A stretch of DNA of 19,114 bases from Verrucomicrobiota bacterium (GTDB lineage Bacteria > Verrucomicrobiota > Verrucomicrobiia > Limisphaerales > UBA9464). Location of the stretch: positions 1-19,114 of the forward strand of contig CANHYD010000007.1 in NCBI GenBank assembly GCA_947464705.1, written 5' to 3'. A program made the position numbers and the translations under genes. The notes under the pieces were generated by a model, which saw only the letters and a program-made list of their open reading frames with translations, ran no database searches and had not been told where the DNA came from. Positions 8,022-16,010 of the stretch are shown here, piece after piece. Numbering within the stretch: the stretch's first letter is position 1; every line of letters starts with the position of its first letter.

Positions 8022-9044
8022 ATGGTACGCTTGAAGGACATCGCTGCGGTGGGTGGAGTCTCAGTCATGACGGTGTCCAAGGCCCTGCGCGACAAGCCCG
8101 ATTTGTCTGCCGGTACCAAGTCTCGCATCCAGGCATTGGCCCAGCAAATGGGGTATGTGCCCGACGCCTCGGCCAGTGGACTGAGAAATCGCAAGACCCG
8201 CCTCCTCGGCTTGGTGATTCCGGCACCCACCGATCCGGTCTACTCCCGGGTGCTGTTGGCTTTGGAGAGTCAGGCTTACGAACGGGGTTTCGACCTGTTG
8301 TTGGCTCACTCACTCGGCAAAGTAGAGCGGGAAGACTCGGTGGTTCGGCGTTTCATGTCTCGGCGTGTCGATGGGGTGTTTATTGCTCCGGTTTACCGGA
8401 TGGCCTCCACAGCTCCGATTTTTGAGGATCTTCTCAAGCAAGGCATTCCTACGGTCTTGCTGGGCCATCGGGCTCCCTTCTGTGAGCAGTTTGTCAACGT
8501 CGAGACCGACGATCTCAGTGCATCCGAAGCGGTCACCCGGCATTTGATCTCCATGGGCCATCGTCGGATTGCCTTCTTTGGCGGCCCGACCCATTCGCCG
8601 TGGGCTCAGGAGCGGATCGAGGGTTACCGTCGGGGATTGCGCGAAGCAGGAATCCCCGTGGAAGACCGTCTGGTGTTCCATGCCGGTTCGACCGTGGAGG
8701 AGGGGGCCTCGGCGGCCCTGCAGTTTATCCAGGAAAACCCCGAAGCCACAGCCATCCAGGGCGTGAACGACTTGGTGGCCATCGGGGCCGCGGACGCCCT
8801 GCTGAACCAAGGAGTCCGCATCCCTCAAGACCTCAGTGTGGCTGGGTTCGGCAATGTCCTGGTCAGCGAGTTCTTCCGGGTTCCGCTCACGACCGTTCGC
8901 CAACCGAAGCTACGCCTGGGCTCAGTGGCCATGGAACTGATGCAGAAGCTCCTCGAGGGAGAGCGACCGGCATCGGTGCGCATGCCGGCCGAATTGACGG
9001 TGAGGGCCAGCACTGGCCCGGTTCGGCTCTTGGGCTCAGCGTAG
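8022..9044 (+). CDS. LacI-family transcriptional regulator
   Basis: Cytoplasmic ligand-responsive DNA-binding protein of 340 residues, a normal family length. The N-terminal LacI helix-turn-helix is at about residues 3-25 (LKDIAAVGGVSVMTVSKAL), followed by the hinge helix region (about 45-60). The periplasmic-binding-protein-like effector domain covers about 61-335, with the typical GHRRIAFFGG (around 180), the central IQGVNDLVAIGAADAL and the end-region LSVAGFGN...LTTVRQP. Such proteins usually respond to sugars or nucleosides. The ligand cannot be read from the sequence. It is divergent from the copper locus and convergent (19 bp) with an esterase-like gene, which may be coincidental or a regulatory target. 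Confidence 0.92.
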   Translation: MVRLKDIAAVGGVSVMTVSKALRDKPDLSAGTKSRIQALAQQMGYVPDASASGLRNRKTRLLGLVIPAPTDPVYSRVLLALESQAYERGFDLLLAHSLGKVEREDSVVRRFMSRRVDGVFIAPVYRMASTAPIFEDLLKQGIPTVLLGHRAPFCEQFVNVETDDLSASEAVTRHLISMGHRRIAFFGGPTHSPWAQERIEGYRRGLREAGIPVEDRLVFHAGSTVEEGASAALQFIQENPEATAIQGVNDLVAIGAADALLNQGVRIPQDLSVAGFGNVLVSEFFRVPLTTVRQPKLRLGSVAMELMQKLLEGERPASVRMPAELTVRASTGPVRLLGSA

Positions 9045-9063
9045 TTGCCGATCAGTCGCGCAT

Positions 9064-9939
9064 TCAGCGCCACCGTTGGGTTTTCAGCCAAGCGAGCAAG
9101 TCGGCGGTCCAGGGGTGAGGGTTTTCGAAGGCCGGTGGTTTGGCTCCCAGTCCGATTCCGTGCGGTGCCCCATCGTACAAATGCAACTCGAAGGGGACTT
9201 TGTAGCGTCGGCAGGCAGTGGCGAAGGCCATGGAGTTTTCGATGGGCACGGCTGCGTCGTCCCGCAATGACCAGATGAAGGTTGGTGGTGTCGTGGAGTT
9301 GACCCGGTTCTCATTCGAAAGGTCCTCGATCAATTCGGCCGAAGGGTTCTCTCCCAGAAGATTGCGACGGGATCCCGCATGGCTGAAGGGGCCCATGGAA
9401 ATAACGGCATAGCAAAGCACCCCCAGATTTGGACGGCTGCTCACGCGCTCAACCGGGTCGGAGGACTGGGCGTCGCCGCCGTCGTGGTGGGTCAGGAGCG
9501 TGGAGGCCAGGTGCCCTCCGGCACTGCTTCCCATAATCCCGATCCGGTCAGGATCTACCCCCCATTCCGAGGCATGAGCTCGGACCCAACGAACGGCCCG
9601 GGCCGCATCCTGAAGCATCGAAGGATGCCGGTACCCCCGACTGCCGAGCCGGTACTTGACCACGAATCCGTGCACGCCCTCTCGGTTCAGGAACAGGGCA
9701 TAATCTCGACCCTCGTGACCCGCCAGACCTCCGTAACCGCCTCCGGGCAGAATCACCATGGCGGGCTGGGCTTTTGAGGTTCGCGCGACTGGATAGGTGG
9801 TGAGGGTCGGGATATCGGCGTCGTTGGTTCCCCGGGATCCGGGGACAGCCCCAGTCGGCCAGAGGGGTAGGGTGACGGATTCGGCGCGGGCTAAGCCCAA
9901 GATCAGGGTCGCACCCATGAGGAACTGAAAGGGGGTCAT
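9064..9939 (-). CDS. Secreted alpha/beta-hydrolase (acetyl-esterase type)
   Basis: Serine hydrolase of 291 residues, probably exported: the ATG at 9939 gives a signal peptide (residues 1-19, cleavage near ARA-E). The oxyanion-hole region reads LPGGGYGGLAGHEG (about 64-77). The nucleophile elbow is GSSAGG with Ser139. The acid is Asp227 or Asp228 in SLRDDAAVP, and the base is His260 in DGAPHG. This pattern is that of the BD-FAE/Aes-like esterase group that often removes acetyl or other acyl groups from plant polysaccharides. Substrate is not determinable. An in-frame GTG at 9993 would add 18 residues and spoil the signal peptide. It ends 19 bp from the LacI-type gene on the other strand. Confidence 0.88.
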   Translation of the reverse strand: MTPFQFLMGATLILGLARAESVTLPLWPTGAVPGSRGTNDADIPTLTTYPVARTSKAQPAMVILPGGGYGGLAGHEGRDYALFLNREGVHGFVVKYRLGSRGYRHPSMLQDAARAVRWVRAHASEWGVDPDRIGIMGSSAGGHLASTLLTHHDGGDAQSSDPVERVSSRPNLGVLCYAVISMGPFSHAGSRRNLLGENPSAELIEDLSNENRVNSTTPPTFIWSLRDDAAVPIENSMAFATACRRYKVPFELHLYDGAPHGIGLGAKPPAFENPHPWTADLLAWLKTQRWR

Positions 9940-10010
9940 GATGCGGCCGATCTTGCTCCGGTTCCGGTGGGAAGGAATCACAATTCCACCCACCCCAATC
10001 CCGGGGCGAC

Positions 10011-10583
10011 TCAGCCCAAAAAGTCCCGCTCTTCAGGCCGCACCACCAGCACAGGACACGAGGCATGCCGAACGATCTTCTCGGCCACACTGCCCATGAG
10101 TAGGTGCCGTAAACCAGTCCGGCCGTGGGTGGTGACCACCAACAGATCGACCCCGAGTTCTGAAACAGCAACTACCACTTCATGCCAGGGCCGTCCGACA
10201 CGGACCAACACTTCGGTTTGGCGCGCCGACTCCAGACTCGAGGCCCTCTCAAGCAATTGCTTGCGAGCGGCATCCACCTGAAGAGCCTCATCTTCGGGGG
10301 AGTACGGGGGCATGTAGCCATATTCCGGTGGCAGCACCATGGGTTCAAGGACGTGCAGCAGGGTTACCCGACTCTGGAAGGTTGATGCGAGTGCGTCGGC
10401 ATATTCGATCGCTTTCTTGGAGGCCGCAGAGAAATCGGTGGGCACGAGGATATGCCGAGGATGCACACGGCTGACAGGCTCGGGCGGCAATGGGCTGACG
10501 GCCCGGTGCCCGGTGAGAGTCGTCACCAACAGTTGCGTGGTTGCGGTGTCCGGTGGAGAGGCTTGGGTATGGGTGTTTTTCAT
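10011..10583 (-). CDS. Universal stress protein (UspA family)
   Basis: Single-domain Usp of 190 residues. The Usp fold begins at about residue 43 (HILVPTDFS) and ends in CPVLVVRP. The ATP-binding motif is THGRTGLRHLLMGS (about 152-165), matching the G-x2-G-x9-G-S pattern except that the first Gly is Thr151. The N-terminal 40 residues are a Thr/Pro-rich extension, longer than usual. The ATG at 10583 was preferred; the frame stays open upstream but there overlaps the small CBM48 gene. The 23-bp gap from that gene suggests one transcript. Role: cytoplasmic nucleotide-binding stress-survival factor, exact signal unknown. Confidence 0.88.
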   Translation of the reverse strand: MKNTHTQASPPDTATTQLLVTTLTGHRAVSPLPPEPVSRVHPRHILVPTDFSAASKKAIEYADALASTFQSRVTLLHVLEPMVLPPEYGYMPPYSPEDEALQVDAARKQLLERASSLESARQTEVLVRVGRPWHEVVVAVSELGVDLLVVTTHGRTGLRHLLMGSVAEKIVRHASCPVLVVRPEERDFLG

Positions 10584-10606
10584 GGGTGTTGGGGATTGAT
10601 GACTGC

Positions 10607-10921
10607 CTATCGGACGGCCACGCAGCAGTTGATGCCGCCAAAGGGGTTCGAGACGGTGACCGCCGATCCGGGGTCGGCGACCCAGTGGCCATCCACTACG
10701 AAGAGGTACTCGTAGAGGCCCGGCTTGAGCTCCAAAGTCTTGGCCCAGTGCCCATGGCCGAGCGGAACCATGGGTGTGGCCGAGGGATGCCAATCATTGA
10801 ATGTTCCGGCAATGGCCACCCTACAGGCTTCTGGGTTGTGAAAATTGAAAGTCACGGGCCTGTGATCCGTGAGCAACGGTTCAGGCTCGATGTTGGTTTT
10901 GGAGGAGGGCTTCGTTTTCAT
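10607..10921 (-). CDS. Small stand-alone CBM48 / glycogen-binding-type protein
   Basis: Protein of 104 residues made almost entirely of one early-set/CBM48 domain (about residues 20-102). It shows the family marks VAIAGTFNDWHP, a glycine-rich turn, LKPGLYEYLFVVDGHWVADP and the closing NPFGGINC. Homologous domains occur in AMPK beta subunits and at the front of glycogen branching and debranching enzymes, where they bind alpha-glucans. Here no catalytic domain is attached. The ATG at 10921 was chosen because the domain follows closely. In-frame alternatives are an ATG at 11026 and a TTG at 11062, which would add a low-complexity Ser/Pro/Glu stretch. It lies 23 bp before the Usp gene. A glucan-sensing or glucan-targeting role is inference. 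Confidence 0.82.
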   Translation of the reverse strand: MKTKPSSKTNIEPEPLLTDHRPVTFNFHNPEACRVAIAGTFNDWHPSATPMVPLGHGHWAKTLELKPGLYEYLFVVDGHWVADPGSAVTVSNPFGGINCCVAVR

Positions 10922-10949
10922 CGATGGGATGGAACCGCCTGAGAAGCTC

Positions 10950-10963
10950 GACACCCCGGTGTC
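10950..10963. promoter_or_regulatory. Palindrome upstream of the CBM48 gene
   Basis: GACACC and GGTGTC flank a CC centre, giving a 14-base inverted repeat 29 bases before the preferred CBM48 start codon. It could be an operator or an mRNA hairpin. If translation instead begins at 11026 or 11062 it would lie in coding sequence and be chance. Confidence 0.25.
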
Positions 10964-11162
10964 TTCTGGCCACGCATTGCTTGTCCGGGGCTCCGCCGAT
11001 TTTGCGACGTCGCCAGGATTGATCATTTGAGCGGATTGCAAAATTGGAGTCACACCCTGCAAATGGAGGAGGGATTTGCGAGGGGGGCTTCCAGCAAGGT
11101 TTCAAGGTGCAACCGTCGACCGTCGGACGAGGTGATGGCGTTGGGAGCGTTTGGAACTGCTG

Positions 11163-12056
11163 ATGAAATCCAAGCCGATGAAACCCATGAAGGGATCCCG
11201 CAGAGTTCGGGCGATCCGAGTCGCGGGCAGAGCTGCAGGTCGCGATTATCAGGGGCGCTCTTGGGTCTACTTCCTCCTCTCGGCTCAGACCCGCGGTCTG
11301 TCATTGGGCGTCAATCTCTCCCCCAGCGGTGCTTGTGATTATCGATGCTGTTATTGCGACATACCGAAAGTCTCTGCCCTCCATCGGGCACCGGTCGATG
11401 TGCAGGGGTTGGCTCTGGAATTGGGAGCCGCACTAGACTTCGTCGCCTCGGGTCAGGTGGTTCACGAACCCAGCTACAGCCGTTTTCCAAAGGAATGGTT
11501 GTCCCTGCGTCAAGTGATGCTCAGCGGTGAAGGTGAGCCGACGCTGTGTCCCAATTTCGTTGAGGTGATGGAGACGCTGGTTCATGCCCGTGCTCTCGGC
11601 CGATATCCCTTCTTCAAACTGGTTCTGGAGACCAATGGATCGGGGCTCCAACGTCCGGAAGTTCAGCAGGCATTAGAGCTCTTCACCGCGCAGGATGAAG
11701 TCTGGATGAAGCTGGATGCTGGGACGGACTCGCAGTTTCATGGGATGAGTGGGGTGGACACGCCTTTCCGTGAGGTGTTGGCTCGGATTTTGGAATTGGG
11801 CCGCCGTCGTCCGATCGTGATCCAAAGTCTATTTGCCAGTGTAGATGGCTCTCCACCGGCCCGTGGTGAGATCCAAAATTATGTGCGATGTCTAGGCCTC
11901 CTGCAGGAGCAGGGTGCGGTGATCCAGCGGGTTCATATCCAGTCGGTCATGAATTGGGTCGAGTCCTCCAGGTGCACGCACTTGCCTCTGGCCATCCTTT
12001 CGGAAATCGCCTGCCAGGTGCGCCGCGAGTTGGGGGTCGAGGTCGAGGTGTTTTAG
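11163..12056 (+). CDS. Radical SAM protein
   Basis: Protein of 297 residues. The radical-SAM [4Fe-4S] signature CxxxCxxC is Cys58, Cys62 and Cys65 (ACDYRCCYCD), preceded by LGVNLSPSG. A SAM-contact glycine motif follows (LSGEGEPTL, about 121-129), then LETNGSG and a TIM-barrel-like body with WMKLDAG. It resembles the COG0731-type Fe-S oxidoreductases (distantly TYW1-like), which lack a well-defined common reaction. No C-terminal auxiliary-cluster (SPASM) Cys set is seen. The ATG at 11163 was preferred to an in-frame TTG at 11151. It is divergent from the CBM48/Usp pair (241-bp gap) and 227 bp before the AraC-type regulator. The substrate is unknown. Confidence 0.82.
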   Translation: MKSKPMKPMKGSRRVRAIRVAGRAAGRDYQGRSWVYFLLSAQTRGLSLGVNLSPSGACDYRCCYCDIPKVSALHRAPVDVQGLALELGAALDFVASGQVVHEPSYSRFPKEWLSLRQVMLSGEGEPTLCPNFVEVMETLVHARALGRYPFFKLVLETNGSGLQRPEVQQALELFTAQDEVWMKLDAGTDSQFHGMSGVDTPFREVLARILELGRRRPIVIQSLFASVDGSPPARGEIQNYVRCLGLLQEQGAVIQRVHIQSVMNWVESSRCTHLPLAILSEIACQVRRELGVEVEVF

Positions 12057-12119
12057 TTGGAACGAGGGGAGGTGTTGGGTGTTCTGCTGGAGTCCGGTCG
12101 GGGTCTAGTCCGAGGCTGC

Positions 12120-12165
12120 GGGTGCATCGGCTCTCGTCGGGCCTAGGTAATTTACTGATGCACCC
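12120..12165 (+). promoter_or_regulatory. 9-bp inverted repeat in the PocR-AraC leader
   Basis: GGGTGCATC (12120-12128) and GATGCACCC (12157-12165) form a perfect 9-bp inverted repeat separated by 28 bases. It lies between the radical SAM stop and the AraC-type start. The right arm contains an in-frame ATG (12158) that would be buried if the RNA folds. It could be a factor-binding pair or an mRNA hairpin. Confidence 0.4.
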
Positions 12166-12239
12166 TGCGGAACTCACCGGGCCACCGATCCGTCACCTCG
12201 CCCAATACCCGAACGATGCCTGCGGTGGATACTCATCGC

Positions 12240-12258
12240 ATCACCCATTCTGGGTGGT
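12240..12258 (+). promoter_or_regulatory. Compact hairpin before the PocR-AraC start
   Basis: CACCCA (12242-12247) and TGGGTG (12251-12256) pair around a TTC loop; a T-G and an A-T pair extend the stem to 8 bp. It ends 25 bases before the ATG at 12284 and 12 bases before an AAAGG ribosome-binding sequence. It could control translation or be an operator. Its presence supports reading this region as an untranslated leader. Confidence 0.4.
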
Positions 12259-12283
12259 CGCGAAAGCACGAAAGGCAAAGATC

Positions 12284-13165
12284 ATGAATGGCGATGGTGA
12301 ACTGATCGAGACGCTGGAGCACTCAGCCCTGTACCAAGGCTATCAGCGAGCGTTCACGGCAGCGACCGGCCTGCCGCTGGCGCTGAGGCCTATGGTCACC
12401 TGGCAGTTGCCACTGCACGGTAAAATGGGGGAAAACTTATTCTGCGCCATGACGGCCGAGAAAAGTCGGACGTGTGCGGCCTGTTTGCAGCTCCAAGGTC
12501 GCTTGGCCAATGCGGCCACCTTGTCTCCGTGCACGATGACTTGTGGCTATGGATTGAGCGAGACGGCCGTGCCGATCCGGTTGGGCACCCAGACCATCGG
12601 GTATTTGCAAACGGGACAGGTTCTCCTCAACAAGCCCACACCGGCCCGCTTCCGCCAAGCGGTCAAAGAGGCTGAACGAATGGGGGGCGACATCAATACG
12701 CCCCGGGTTCGTGATGCTTATTTTTCCACGCCGGTGATGTCTCGCCACAAAATGGAATCAGTGGCCACGTTGCTTGGGGTTTTTGCCGATCATCTGGCCA
12801 TCCAGAGCAATCAAATTGCCGTGCAGCAGGCCAGTGCCGAGCCTCCGGTCATTACGCGAGCCAAGCGCTACATCGAGGACCATCACCGGGATGATTTGTC
12901 GCTCGGACAAGTGGCGGCCTCGGTTCACACCAGCCTGTTTTATTTCTGCAAGCTCTTCAAACGCCACACCGGGGTCTCGTTCACGGAGTACGTGTCCCGC
13001 CTGCGCACCGAAAAGGCCAAGAAGCTGCTGCTCAATCCGAATCTGCGGGTGAGTGAGATCGCTTACGAAGTGGGATTCCAGTCGCTGACCCACTTCAATC
13101 GGGTGTTCAAGCGCATTCTCCACGAATCCCCTTCCGAGTATCGAACCCGTTTGCAACCGGCTTGA
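12284..13165 (+). CDS. PocR-domain AraC-family regulator
   Basis: Transcription regulator of 293 residues. The N-terminal part (about 8-165) is a PocR-type ligand-binding domain with the characteristic Cys set: Cys54, Cys64 and Cys67 (TCAAC), Cys83 and Cys87 (CTMTCGYG), then LSETAVPI and an IGYLQTGQV strand. The C-terminal AraC/XylS domain (about 188-290) carries two helix-turn-helices (LSLGQVAASVHTSLFYFCKLF and VSEIAYEVGFQSLTHFNRVF). The ATG at 12284 is preceded by AAAGG eight bases upstream and begins just before the domain. An in-frame ATG at 12158 would add 42 residues of unlikely composition. PocR domains are known to sense small hydrocarbon-derived molecules such as 1,2-propanediol. The Cys cluster could bind a metal. 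The ligand here is unknown. 45 bp ahead of the histidine kinase. Confidence 0.88.
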   Translation: MNGDGELIETLEHSALYQGYQRAFTAATGLPLALRPMVTWQLPLHGKMGENLFCAMTAEKSRTCAACLQLQGRLANAATLSPCTMTCGYGLSETAVPIRLGTQTIGYLQTGQVLLNKPTPARFRQAVKEAERMGGDINTPRVRDAYFSTPVMSRHKMESVATLLGVFADHLAIQSNQIAVQQASAEPPVITRAKRYIEDHHRDDLSLGQVAASVHTSLFYFCKLFKRHTGVSFTEYVSRLRTEKAKKLLLNPNLRVSEIAYEVGFQSLTHFNRVFKRILHESPSEYRTRLQPA

Positions 13166-13210
13166 TGAGAATCTATCGCGTGATCTTGGGCTTGGGGCTA
13201 GTGTTTCGGG

Positions 13211-14383
13211 ATGTCGTCGAAGCGACCGAAACCTGCCCCAAAACTCGGGGTGTCCGAGCGACCGTTGGAGCGGTTCCGCAAGACGGTGGGTGTTCGTCTC
13301 GATGATGACCCGAATTCAGGTTGGGGGCTGCCGGTGGACGAGGCTCCATCTCTGCAATCCGGAGGCGGCGATTCGGAGATGATGGCCACCCGGCGGGAAT
13401 TGCGGGATGTGAAGGCGGCTCTCGACGAGCATTCGATCGTGGCCATCACCGATGCCGCGGGCACGATCACCTACGCCAACGAGAAGTTTTGTCAGATATC
13501 CGGCTATTCTAGGAGCGAGTTGCTGGGGCAGAATCATCGCATTTTGAATTCGGGGCATCATCCCCGCAGTTTCTTTGTCGACTTGTGGAAGACCATTTCT
13601 CGGGGGCGGATTTGGCGGGGAGAGATCGTCAACCGCTCCAAGAGCGGGCCCCTCTATTGGGTGGAGACGACCATTGTGCCGTTCTTGGATGAATCGGAAC
13701 GTCCTGTTCAATATGTCTCAATCCGTACGGACGTGTCTTGGCGCAAGCAGTTGGAGCGGGAAATTCTGGAGGTCAGTGAGCGCGAGCGGCGGCGCATCGG
13801 TCGAGACTTGCATGACGGACTCGGCCAGCGGCTGACGGCGCTGGAACTCTGTGCACAGGGATTGGTAGAAACGGTGTCTAGTCTGTCCGTCCCGGCCGGT
13901 CAGTCGCTCAGGACCCTCGCAAAACACCTCCGCGAAGCCGTCGCCCAAACCCGCCAACTTTCCCATGGGTTATCACCGGTCTCTCTGGAGGCCGGAGGCC
14001 TCGTGCATGCGTTGCTGGAATTAGCCGAGAGCACGTCGGCGTTGACTCAGGTCCAATGCCAGTTCAGCCGTTCAGGCATCGAAATGTCGCCGAACCCGTC
14101 CACGGCGAGTCATTTGTATCGGATCGCCCAAGAGGCTGTGGCGAACGCACTCAAGCATGGCCAGCCTCGGAGGATTCTAATTTCCCTCTGCCAGAAACGA
14201 GATCGACTGGTCATGGAGGTCTTCGACGACGGCAAGGGCTTCCTGCTGTCGACGGGTTCCGGTCCGGGCTTGGGGCTGAGGGTCATGCGCTATCGGGCTA
14301 GCCTCTTTGGCGGTGAGCTCCAAGTGAAAACCTCTCCCGGACGGGGAACCCGAATCACGTGCACAGCGCCGCTCCCACAATGA
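13211..14383 (+). CDS. Soluble PAS sensor histidine kinase (NarX/HPK7 type)
   Basis: Kinase of 390 residues without a transmembrane segment, so it probably senses a cytoplasmic signal. A basic, flexible N-terminus (1-60) is followed by a PAS domain (about 68-180: VAITDAAGTITYAN, GYSRSELLGQNHRIL, then the PAC-like region). The HisKA_3 dimerisation domain follows, with the phospho-acceptor His201 in GRDLHDGLGQRL, then the HATPase_c domain (about 295-388) with IAQEAVANALKHG (Asn312), FDDGKGF and GPGLGLRVMRYRA. The kinase stop overlaps the response-regulator start in ATGA, so the two form one two-component system. PAS ligand (heme, flavin or none) cannot be told. Confidence 0.92.
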   Translation: MSSKRPKPAPKLGVSERPLERFRKTVGVRLDDDPNSGWGLPVDEAPSLQSGGGDSEMMATRRELRDVKAALDEHSIVAITDAAGTITYANEKFCQISGYSRSELLGQNHRILNSGHHPRSFFVDLWKTISRGRIWRGEIVNRSKSGPLYWVETTIVPFLDESERPVQYVSIRTDVSWRKQLEREILEVSERERRRIGRDLHDGLGQRLTALELCAQGLVETVSSLSVPAGQSLRTLAKHLREAVAQTRQLSHGLSPVSLEAGGLVHALLELAESTSALTQVQCQFSRSGIEMSPNPSTASHLYRIAQEAVANALKHGQPRRILISLCQKRDRLVMEVFDDGKGFLLSTGSGPGLGLRVMRYRASLFGGELQVKTSPGRGTRITCTAPLPQ

Positions 14384-15072
14384 GACGCCCCTCCCTCCAA
14401 ACTGCGGTCGCCAAACCGGAGCGACGTCGTGTGTTCCTGGTGGATGATCACCCGATGATTCGGGCGGGTTTGGCCGGATTGATCCAATCCCAACCCGACC
14501 TCGAAGTGGTGGGAGAAGCCGCCGACGCTCCGAGCGCGCTGCAGGCCATCGTTTCTTGCCAGCCTGATCTGGTACTGACGGATTTGACACTGCCCGGACG
14601 CTCCGGGATCGATTTGATCAAGGACCTTCTGGCCGTTCGTCCGGACCTGTCCATTTTGGTTCTCTCGATGCACGATGAAATGGTGCATGCCGAACGGGTC
14701 CTTCGGGCCGGAGCCCGTGGATACGTCATGAAAGAGGCCGGCGGAGAGCGACTGATGGCTGCGATCCGTGAGGTGCTCACGGGGAGGGTTTCAGTCAGTC
14801 CGAGGATGGCCTCGGTGCTCCTGGATTCCTTCAGCGGCCCACGCCCTCGGGGCGGATCCTCTCCTATTGGTAAATTGAGTGACCGTGAATTCGAGGTCTT
14901 CCAACGGATAGGCCAAGGCCTGACGCCGCGCGAGATTGCTGCTGAGATGGGGATCAGCCTCAAAACGGTGGATGTCCACCGAGCCCATCTGAAGTCTAAG
15001 TTGGCCTTGGCCCACATGAGCGATCTGGTGCGTTATGCGGTTCGTTGGGTGGGCGGTCAAAATGGGGGGTAA
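14380..15072 (+). CDS. NarL/FixJ-family response regulator
   Basis: Response regulator of 230 residues, partner of the kinase it overlaps. The receiver domain (about 17-135) has acidic residues Asp22 and Asp23, phospho-acceptor Asp68 (LVLTDLTLPG), Ser96 and Lys118. The LuxR-type helix-turn-helix is at about 165-215 (LSDREFEVFQRIGQGLTPREIA, then GISLKTVDVHRAHLKSKL). The ATG at 14380 was chosen for the ATGA overlap; a GTG at 14359 is in frame. Targets are unknown. The nearby AraC-type gene or the genes downstream are candidates by position only. Confidence 0.93.
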   Translation: MRRPSLQTAVAKPERRRVFLVDDHPMIRAGLAGLIQSQPDLEVVGEAADAPSALQAIVSCQPDLVLTDLTLPGRSGIDLIKDLLAVRPDLSILVLSMHDEMVHAERVLRAGARGYVMKEAGGERLMAAIREVLTGRVSVSPRMASVLLDSFSGPRPRGGSSPIGKLSDREFEVFQRIGQGLTPREIAAEMGISLKTVDVHRAHLKSKLALAHMSDLVRYAVRWVGGQNGG

Positions 15073-15277
15073 TTGCGACCGTCGATGGGCCTTTGTTCCG
15101 AAGGCTATCCCGAAAGGCCTAACGTGTTTCGCGCTGGGAGCCTCTTGAATTCGGGGGGCAGGCTTCAGCGCTCACTCGGGCCCAGCCCGCGTTCGATGGG
15201 TGAGGTCCTGCACGTGTGGAAAGGAGTGATGGTTTCACCACTCGCTCCCGGACCGGGTTTGAGGCAAGGTCTGGCCA
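15073..15277 (+). other. Intergenic region before the terC-like gene
   Basis: 205 bases without a supported gene. They hold two overlapping hairpins near the response-regulator end (15088-15119) and a GAGTG/CACTC inverted repeat (15224-15228/15239-15243). An AAGGAG sequence at 15221-15226 stands only two bases before an out-of-frame ATG and is probably not a start site. No clear sigma-70 promoter is seen. Confidence 0.3.
15088..15119 (+). terminator. Alternative hairpins after the response regulator
   Basis: GGCCTTT (15088-15094) can pair with AAAGGCC (15113-15119) in a 7-bp stem. Its inner part, GCCTT (15089-15093), can instead pair with AAGGC (15101-15105). The two folds exclude each other. 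They begin 15 bases after the response-regulator stop. A T-rich tail is lacking, so this is a weak terminator or an mRNA-stabilising structure. Confidence 0.35.
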
Positions 15278-16006
15278 ATGAATTGGATGGAATGGATACA
15301 GTCACCGCAGGCATGGATTGGTCTGGCGACCCTCTCCTTGTTGGAGATCGTGCTGGGAATCGACAACCTGATCTTCATCTCGATCCTGTCCGGAAAACTG
15401 CCACCCGAGCAGCGGGACAAGGCTCGTAAAATGGGCCTGTCCTTGGCGCTGATCACCCGGATTCTGCTGCTGTGTTCCTTGAGTTGGGTGATGAGCCTCA
15501 GCAATCGGCTGTGGGATATTTCGATCCTCGGCCTGCCCTTGCCGAATACCGGCAAGGATCTGGTCTTGGCGGTCGGTGGGCTGTTCCTGATCTGGAAGAG
15601 CACCAAGGAAATTCATGAAAAGGTGGAGGGTCATGCCGAATCCAACCTGCAACTGAAGGCTCCCAGCTTTGCCTCGGTCATCGTTCAAATTCTCCTGCTG
15701 GATATTGTGTTCTCCCTGGATTCGGTGATCACGGCCGTGGGCATGTCCAACCAGATTCCGGTCATGATCGCGGCCGTTGTTTTGGCCATGCTGGTCATGT
15801 TGCTCTTCGTTAATCAGATCGGGGCCTTTGTCGAGAAGTACCCCACCATCAAGGTACTGGCGCTGGCCTTCCTGATCCTCATCGGCACCATGTTGTTGGC
15901 TGAGGGTTTCCAGCAGCACATCAGCAAGGGCTACATTTACTTTGCCATGGCCTTCTCCGTTGCGGTTGAAGTCATCAACATCCGTGTCCGCTCCAAATCC
16001 CACTGA
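15278..16006 (+). CDS. TerC-family integral membrane protein
   Basis: Inner-membrane protein of 242 residues with about seven predicted membrane helices. It carries both family signatures: EIVLGIDNLIF (about 23-33) near the N-terminus and LDIVFSLDSVITAVG (about 141-155). The conserved acidic residues in these helices fit metal-ion handling. TerC relatives include tellurite-resistance proteins and manganese exporters. This short form, without a CBS/transporter-associated C-terminal domain, matches the YgdQ/YjbE-like subgroup. The ATG at 15278 was chosen; another ATG three codons later (15287) is possible. It is followed after 4 bp by the class V enzyme, so they are probably co-transcribed. Confidence 0.9.
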   Translation: MNWMEWIQSPQAWIGLATLSLLEIVLGIDNLIFISILSGKLPPEQRDKARKMGLSLALITRILLLCSLSWVMSLSNRLWDISILGLPLPNTGKDLVLAVGGLFLIWKSTKEIHEKVEGHAESNLQLKAPSFASVIVQILLLDIVFSLDSVITAVGMSNQIPVMIAAVVLAMLVMLLFVNQIGAFVEKYPTIKVLALAFLILIGTMLLAEGFQQHISKGYIYFAMAFSVAVEVINIRVRSKSH

Positions 16007-16010
16007 ACCG